A DNA stretch of 9,153 nt from assembly GCA_934631985.1 (NCBI GenBank), contig CAKTYE010000086.1, positions 1-9,153 on the forward strand, written 5' to 3'. This DNA comes from an uncultured Clostridia bacterium. GTDB taxonomy: Bacteria > Bacillota > Clostridia > Christensenellales > Aristaeellaceae. Below are positions 5,868 to 9,153 of this stretch, in pieces; the stretch's first letter is position 1, and the number at the start of each line of letters is the position of its first letter. Below the pieces are notes generated by a model. That model saw only the letters and a list, made by a program, of their open reading frames with translations. It ran no database searches and was not told where the DNA came from. The position numbers were made by a program, and so were the translations under genes.

Positions 5868-7082
5868 ATGGCTAAGGAGCATTTTGAAAGAAACAAGCCG
5901 CATATCAACATCGGCACCATCGGTCACGTTGACCACGGCAAGACCACGCTGACCGCCGCCATCACCATGACGCTGGCCCAGAAGGGCGAAGCGCAGGCGA
6001 TGCGTTACGACGAAATCGACAAGGCCCCCGAAGAAAAGGCCCGCGGCATCACGATCAACACCGCTCACGTGGAGTATGAGACCGCGAAGCGTCACTACGC
6101 GCACGTGGACTGCCCCGGTCACGCGGACTATGTGAAGAACATGATCACCGGCGCTGCTCAGATGGACGGCGCTATCCTGGTGGTTTCCGCCCCCGACGGC
6201 CCCATGCCTCAGACCCGTGAGCACATCCTGCTGGCCCGTCAGGTCGGCGTGCCCTACATCGTCGTGTTCATGAACAAGACCGACATGATGGACGACCCCG
6301 AGCTGCTGGAGCTGGTTGAGATGGAGATCCGTGAGCTGCTGAGCAGCTACGACTTCCCCGGCGACGAGATCCCGATCATCAAGGGTTCTGCCCTGAAGGC
6401 GCTGGAGTACATCCAGAACGGCGGCACCGACGTGGACAACTGCGAAGAGTGCAAGTGCATCTGGGAGCTGATGAACGCGGTGGACGAGTACATTCCTACT
6501 CCCCAGCGTGCGACCGACCAGCCCTTCCTGATGCCTGTTGAGGACGTGTTCTCCATCTCCGGCCGCGGCACCGTTGCCACCGGTCGTGTGGAGCGCGGCA
6601 CCGTGAAGGTGTCCGACACCGTCGAGATCGTTGGTCTGATGGACAAGCCCCGCAGCACGGTCGTGACCGGCGTGGAAATGTTCCACAAGCTGCTGGACCA
6701 GGCCGAGGCTGGCGACAACATCGGCGCGCTGCTGCGCGGTGTGCAGCGCAATGAGGTCGAGCGTGGTCAGGTTCTGGCGAAGCCCGGCACCATTCATCCC
6801 CACACCCACTTCATTGGTCAGGTGTACGTGCTGACCAAGGAAGAAGGCGGCCGTCATACCCCCTTCTTCAACGGCTATCGTCCCCAGTTCTACTTCCGTA
6901 CCACGGACGTGACTGGCAACATCAAGCTGCCCGAAGGCGTGGAAATGGTGATGCCCGGCGATAACATCGACATGGAGATCACCCTGATCACCCCCATCGC
7001 TCTGGAGCAGGGCCTGCGTTTCGCTATCCGTGAGGGTGGCCGCACGGTTGGTTCCGGCGTTGTGGCGAAGGTCATCGAGTAA
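5868..7082 (+). CDS. tuf: Elongation factor Tu
   Basis: The 404-residue product delivers aminoacyl-tRNA to the ribosomal A site as a GTP complex. GTPase motifs are GHVDHGKT (19-26), RGITI (59-63), DCPGH (81-85), NKTD (136-139) and SALKAL (174-179). Domain II begins near 218 (QPFLMPVEDVFSISGRGTV) and domain III near 310 (HPHTHF), ending in VVAKVIE. AAGGAGG (5852-5858), nine bases before the ATG, sets the start. It is slightly longer than E. coli EF-Tu (394) because of the linker after SALKAL (about 180-198), which contains Cys192, Cys195 and Cys197. Similar cysteine-bearing linkers occur in some Clostridia. It is the last gene of the str block and is followed by a large hairpin. Confidence 0.98.
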   Translation: MAKEHFERNKPHINIGTIGHVDHGKTTLTAAITMTLAQKGEAQAMRYDEIDKAPEEKARGITINTAHVEYETAKRHYAHVDCPGHADYVKNMITGAAQMDGAILVVSAPDGPMPQTREHILLARQVGVPYIVVFMNKTDMMDDPELLELVEMEIRELLSSYDFPGDEIPIIKGSALKALEYIQNGGTDVDNCEECKCIWELMNAVDEYIPTPQRATDQPFLMPVEDVFSISGRGTVATGRVERGTVKVSDTVEIVGLMDKPRSTVVTGVEMFHKLLDQAEAGDNIGALLRGVQRNEVERGQVLAKPGTIHPHTHFIGQVYVLTKEEGGRHTPFFNGYRPQFYFRTTDVTGNIKLPEGVEMVMPGDNIDMEITLITPIALEQGLRFAIREGGRTVGSGVVAKVIE

Positions 7083-7092
7083 TAAAAAATTC

Positions 7093-7136
7093 CCCATCCT
7101 CCGGCGCTGCCGGAGGATGGGATCGCCCTGTTTTTT
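7093..7136 (+). terminator. Perfect 13-bp GC-rich hairpin after tuf with displaced T-run, likely partial terminator
   Basis: CCCATCCTCCGGC (7093-7105) pairs without mismatch with GCCGGAGGATGGG (7109-7121) over a three-base loop. On the + strand the run TTTTTT (7131-7136) begins nine bases after the stem, farther than in a standard intrinsic terminator. On the - strand the stem is followed almost at once by AATTTTTTATT, a textbook arrangement. I see no promoter between here and rpmG, so incomplete termination that lets transcription continue into rpmG-secE-nusG-rplK is the likeliest reading. The remainder of 7082-7184 holds only the rpmG ribosome-binding site. Confidence 0.65.
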
Positions 7137-7184
7137 CCTGAAACATGGGCAAGCAACAATGCAATTAGGCAGGAGGTGTCCAGC

Positions 7185-7346
7185 GTGGCAAATGCCGCTC
7201 GTACGAAGGTTTGCCTTGCCTGCACGGAGTGCAAGCAGCGCAACTACAACAACATGAAGAATAAGAAGAACACCCCGGATCGCATTGAGCTTATGAAGTA
7301 CTGCCCTTTCTGCAAGAAACACACCGCTCATCGCGAGACGAAGTAA
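7185..7346 (+). CDS. rpmG: 50S ribosomal protein L33 (zinc-binding form)
   Basis: This short gene starts with GTG and encodes 53 residues. LACTECKQRNY (11-21), NKKNTPDRIEL (26-36) and YCPFCKKHTAHRETK (39-53) are unmistakably L33. Cys13, Cys16, Cys40 and Cys43 form the usual Zn-ribbon CxxC pairs, so this is the zinc-containing (C+) form; a further Cys10 is extra. The start is fixed by AGGAGGTG (7171-7178), six bases before the GTG; no in-frame ATG lies nearby upstream. L33 binds 23S rRNA near the E site. It stands 102 nt after tuf and just before secE, the order seen in many bacteria for rpmG-secE-nusG. It is the only gene in the window for which a GTG start seems certain. Confidence 0.96.
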   Translation: MANAARTKVCLACTECKQRNYNNMKNKKNTPDRIELMKYCPFCKKHTAHRETK

Positions 7347-7377
7347 CCGCTACCATTACGGTGAGGATGTGAATAAA

Positions 7378-7665
7378 ATGGCAGATGAGAACAAGACGGT
7401 CGCCGCGAAGCCTGCAAAGGCCGCCGCGCAGAAGGCCCCTGTTTCCAAATGGGATAAGTTCATCGGCTGGTGGGCTAAGCTTCCCAAGCGTATCGCTACG
7501 CCCTTCAAGAACATGTGGTATGAACTGAAGAAGGTATCGTGGCCTACCAAGAAGAAGCTGCTGACCTACTCCGTCGTCGTGCTGGTGTTCATGGTCGTTC
7601 TCGGACTGATCATTGGCCTGCTCGACATGGGCGCATCGGCGCTGGTGAAGCTGCTGGTGCTGTGA
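7378..7665 (+). CDS. secE: Preprotein translocase subunit SecE
   Basis: The 95-residue product has an Ala/Lys-rich N-terminus, an amphipathic segment carrying the family motif ELKKVSWPTKK (49-59), and one transmembrane helix at about 62-82. This is the single-spanning SecE common in Gram-positive bacteria. SecE clamps SecY in the membrane and is needed for the SecYEG channel. I chose the ATG at 7378, 11 bases after GGTGAGG (7360-7366); an in-frame GTG at 7369 would lie only two bases after it and would add three residues. It lies between rpmG (31 nt upstream) and nusG (25 nt downstream), the conserved neighbourhood. Confidence 0.95.
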   Translation: MADENKTVAAKPAKAAAQKAPVSKWDKFIGWWAKLPKRIATPFKNMWYELKKVSWPTKKKLLTYSVVVLVFMVVLGLIIGLLDMGASALVKLLVL

Positions 7666-7690
7666 TCCATTCACATTTAGGAGAGTAAAC

Positions 7691-8230
7691 ATGACCGAAA
7701 AGAGTAAGGAGCCCTGCTGGTATGTGGTGCATACCTACTCGGGGTATGAAAACAAGGTCAAGGACACCCTGGAGAAGTCCGTTGAGAACAACGGCATGCA
7801 GAACCTGATCTTCGACGTCAGAGTGCCTGTGGAGGATGTCATTGAAATCAAGAATGGCAAGCGTGTGAAGACGCAGCGCAAGGTCTATCCCGGCTATGTG
7901 CTGGTGCATATGATCGAGACCAGTGAAAGCTGGTATGTGGTGCGGAACACTCGCGGCGTGACGGGCTTTGTCGGCCCGGACAGCAAGCCTGTTCCCCTGA
8001 CCGATGCCGAGGTGGAGATGATGCTCAACACCGAGGCGAAGAGCGTGGAATTTGGCGTTGCCATTGGCGAGGAAGTGCGCATTCTTTCCGGACCCTTGGA
8101 GAACTTCAGCGGCATTGTCGAGGACGTGGATACCGTCCGCGGCAAATTGACGGTCAAGGTGCAGATGTTCCTAGGCCGCGAGATGCCTGTTGAGGTTGAC
8201 TTGGATCAGGTGGAGAAGGTCGAGAAGTGA
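7691..8230 (+). CDS. nusG: Transcription termination/antitermination factor NusG
   Basis: The 179-residue protein has an N-terminal NGN domain (about 8-115) with WYVVHTYSGYENKV (10-23) and VYPGYVLV (65-72), and a C-terminal KOW domain with IGEEVRILSGPLENFSGIVE (125-144). NusG binds RNA polymerase near the clamp, affects pausing and elongation, and through KOW links to Rho or to ribosomal S10. TAGGAGAG (7678-7685), five bases before the ATG, supports the start. A Leu161 between MF and GRE appears to be one residue more than the common MFGRE sequence. The stop codon lies in a hairpin. It follows secE and precedes rplK, the standard order. Confidence 0.97.
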   Translation: MTEKSKEPCWYVVHTYSGYENKVKDTLEKSVENNGMQNLIFDVRVPVEDVIEIKNGKRVKTQRKVYPGYVLVHMIETSESWYVVRNTRGVTGFVGPDSKPVPLTDAEVEMMLNTEAKSVEFGVAIGEEVRILSGPLENFSGIVEDVDTVRGKLTVKVQMFLGREMPVEVDLDQVEKVEK

Positions 8231-8238
8231 CCTTCTCC
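8212..8238 (+). other. 10-bp hairpin spanning the nusG stop codon
   Basis: GGAGAAGGTC (8212-8221) pairs perfectly with GACCTTCTCC (8229-8238) around a seven-base loop (8222-8228). The TGA stop (8228-8230) lies at the loop/stem border. The following bases are C-rich instead of T-rich, so it is not a standard intrinsic terminator. It may protect the 3' end, be a processing site, or take part in alternative pairing with GGAGAA at 8321-8326. Confidence 0.5.
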
Positions 8239-8252
8239 TCTCCGAGGGTTCT

Positions 8253-8343
8253 CCTTCGCAAGGCTTTTCCATCGCGCAAGCGATGAAGCAAACTGTCCGC
8301 CCTTTGCAGGCGGGCAAGTGGGAGAAAGCGTATAAACGCTTTC
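8253..8343 (+). promoter_or_regulatory. Tandem hairpins in the rplK leader, candidate L1-binding regulatory RNA
   Basis: The 146-nt nusG-rplK gap holds no gene but contains hairpins in series. GCTT+CATCGC pairs with GCGATG+AAGC (8263-8289) around a GCAA tetraloop, with a three-base TTC bulge on the 5' side. TGTCCGCC (8294-8301) pairs with GGCGGGCA (8309-8316). GAAAGCGT (8324-8331) pairs with ACGCTTTC (8336-8343) over an ATAA loop. A small CCTT/AAGG hairpin (8253-8263) competes with the first. GTGGGAG (8318-8324) and AGGCTT...GAAGC recall the L1-binding region of 23S rRNA. L1 represses rplKA in E. coli from this same position. The hairpins are seen; the L1 role is inference. Confidence 0.5.
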
Positions 8344-8376
8344 GCCATGACCACATTTTTAGGAGGTGCCATCCCC

Positions 8377-8802
8377 ATGGCAAAGAAAGTTTCTGGCTAT
8401 ATCAAGCTGCAGGTTCCGGCCGGCAAGGCAAATCCTGCTCCGCCTATCGGCCCTGCGCTGGGTCAGCACGGCGTGAATATTCCTGGCTTCTGCAAGGAAT
8501 TCAACGAGCGCACCGCTAAGCAGGCGGGCCTGATCATCCCTGTGGTGATCACCGTGTATTCCGACCGTACCTTCACCTTTATCACCAAGACCCCTCCTGT
8601 TCCTGTGCTGATCAAGAAGGCCCTGAACATCGAGACCGCCAGCGGTCGCCCCAACCGCGACAAGGTTGGTAAGCTGACCAAGGAACAAGTCCGCGAGATC
8701 GCTACCACCAAGATGCCCGACTTGAACGCCGCCAGCATCGAGGCTGCCATGAGCATGGTGGCCGGCACCGCCCGCAGCATGGGCGTGACCGTGGAAGAGT
8801 AA
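8377..8802 (+). CDS. rplK: 50S ribosomal protein L11
   Basis: The 141-residue product is L11 at its normal length. The N-terminal domain carries PAGKANPAPPIGPALGQHGVNI (14-35), whose prolines form the thiostrepton-binding face. The C-terminal rRNA-binding domain (about 72-141) includes the NRDKVG (93-98) and TKMPDLNA (111-118) segments and ends in ARSMGVTVEE. L11 forms the GTPase-associated stalk base with the 1067-region of 23S rRNA and is needed for RelA activation. The ATG at 8377 is chosen because AGGAGGTG (8361-8368) lies eight bases upstream and MAKKV is the family N-terminus; an ATG at 8347 would precede the SD. It is followed after 58 nt by rplA. Confidence 0.98.
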   Translation: MAKKVSGYIKLQVPAGKANPAPPIGPALGQHGVNIPGFCKEFNERTAKQAGLIIPVVITVYSDRTFTFITKTPPVPVLIKKALNIETASGRPNRDKVGKLTKEQVREIATTKMPDLNAASIEAAMSMVAGTARSMGVTVEE

Positions 8803-8811
8803 ACGGAGACA

Positions 8812-8844
8812 ATGTGGGAGGACGTAGTGCCGCTAATACCACAT
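8812..8844 (+). promoter_or_regulatory. Hairpin in the rplK-rplA gap just before the rplA ribosome-binding site
   Basis: ATGTGG (8812-8817) pairs perfectly with CCACAT (8839-8844), and the rplA SD GGGAGG (8845-8850) begins at the next base. The 5' arm overlaps the heptamer GTGGGAG (8814-8820), which also occurs before rplK. The closeness to the SD makes translational control of rplA possible; a simple spacer structure is the alternative. Confidence 0.4.
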
Positions 8845-8860
8845 GGGAGGAAAGATAAAC

Positions 8861-9153
8861 ATGAAGCATGGTAAGAAGTATACCGACAGCGCAAAGCTGA
8901 TCGAGTCCCTGAAGCTGTACGATCCCGAAGAGGCCGCTGACCTGGTTGTGAAGACCGGCAAGGCCAAGTTTGACGAGACCGTTGAGATCTCCGTCCGTCT
9001 GGGCGTTGACCCCCGTCACGCGGACCAGCAGGTTCGTGGCGCGGTGGTTCTGCCTCATGGCACGGGCCGCACCATCCGCGTGCTGGTCATTGCCAAGGGC
9101 GACAAGGCCAAGGAGGCCGAGGCTGCGGGTGCCGATTTCGTCGGCGCTGAGGA
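8861..9153 (+). CDS. rplA: 50S ribosomal protein L1, 5' part, cut by window end
   Basis: The first 97 codons are present and the frame is open at the window edge; the whole protein is normally about 230 residues. MKHGKKYTDSAKLI opens domain I, and HADQQVRGAVVLPHGTGRTIRVLVIAKG is the most conserved stretch of L1. L1 forms the mobile stalk beside the E site and assists release of deacylated tRNA; in E. coli and some archaea it also represses its own operon by binding mRNA. GGGAGG (8845-8850), ten bases before the ATG, supports the start. rplJ, rplL and possibly rpoBC would be expected next, but this cannot be seen. Confidence 0.97.
   Translation, partial: MKHGKKYTDSAKLIESLKLYDPEEAADLVVKTGKAKFDETVEISVRLGVDPRHADQQVRGAVVLPHGTGRTIRVLVIAKGDKAKEAEAAGADFVGAE

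Noticed and set aside
3645..7331. A 1228-codon open frame on the - strand, antisense to fusA, tuf and rpmG
   Set aside because: It lies exactly opposite highly conserved, codon-biased genes, its translation is rich in His/Leu/Val/Asp with no recognisable domain, and it has no SD or promoter. Such antisense frames arise from codon bias in G+C-rich fusA/tuf.
7369..7377. GTG start for secE
   Set aside because: Only two bases from the SD-like GGTGAGG; the ATG at 7378 has workable spacing. The difference is three residues, so this is not certain.
8190..8519. 109-codon + strand frame across the nusG-rplK gap
   Set aside because: It overlaps two real genes in another frame, has no SD and no recognisable protein features; the gap is better explained by RNA structure.
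1..9153. Mobile element, CRISPR array, tRNA or rRNA
   Set aside because: I saw no transposase or integrase, no regularly spaced repeats, no tRNA cloverleaf and no rRNA segments; all larger open frames are accounted for by housekeeping genes or their shadows.

Overview
The window is a bacterial chromosome segment dominated by the translation/transcription core: a str-type operon (an L7Ae-like k-turn-binding protein gene, rpsL, rpsG, fusA, tuf) followed on the same strand by rpmG, secE, nusG, rplK and the first 97 codons of rplA. To the left lie a secreted metallo-beta-lactamase-fold protein gene (+ strand) and a SpoIID-type lipoprotein gene (- strand), which converge on a shared bidirectional terminator. 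The ybxF-type L7Ae gene in front of rpsL, the SpoIID-family protein, strong AGGAGG ribosome-binding sites and an EF-Tu with a cysteine-rich interdomain linker all suggest a Firmicute, most likely a fairly G+C-rich member of Clostridia. This placement is inferred from protein features; there is no rRNA gene in the window.

Layout. 1-141 is AT-rich upstream DNA. 142-1068 is the exported MBL-fold hydrolase. 1074-1103 is a bidirectional terminator. 1111-2076 (-) is the SpoIID-like lipoprotein. 2077-2276 is a divergent intergenic region with a near-consensus sigma-A promoter (TTGACA, 17 bp, TATGAT) that reads into the ribosomal operon, then a leader hairpin. 2277-5807 holds ybxF, rpsL, rpsG and fusA; 5868-7082 is tuf. 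A 13-bp hairpin with a displaced T-run follows tuf, then rpmG (GTG start, 53 codons), secE, nusG, rplK and rplA (cut by the window end).

The genes are conventional; the interest lies between them. (a) The leader in front of the L7Ae-like gene can be drawn as an imperfect kink-turn whose outer stem uses part of that gene's Shine-Dalgarno sequence, suggesting autoregulation. (b) The rpsL-rpsG gap is 203 nt and strongly structured, at the place where S7 represses the E. coli str operon. (c) The nusG-rplK gap carries a run of hairpins, with GTGGGAG and AGGCTT...GAAGC segments resembling the L1-binding site of 23S rRNA; GTGGGAG recurs before rplA. (d) S12 has arginine at position 88, where lysine is usual and where K88R is a known streptomycin-resistance substitution. 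(e) The gene order is permuted relative to B. subtilis: the str block sits before rpmG-secE-nusG-rplKA instead of after rpoBC. No mobile element, CRISPR array, tRNA or rRNA was seen. I found no wholly new multi-gene system; the most novel candidates are the RNA regulatory elements and the operon rearrangement.
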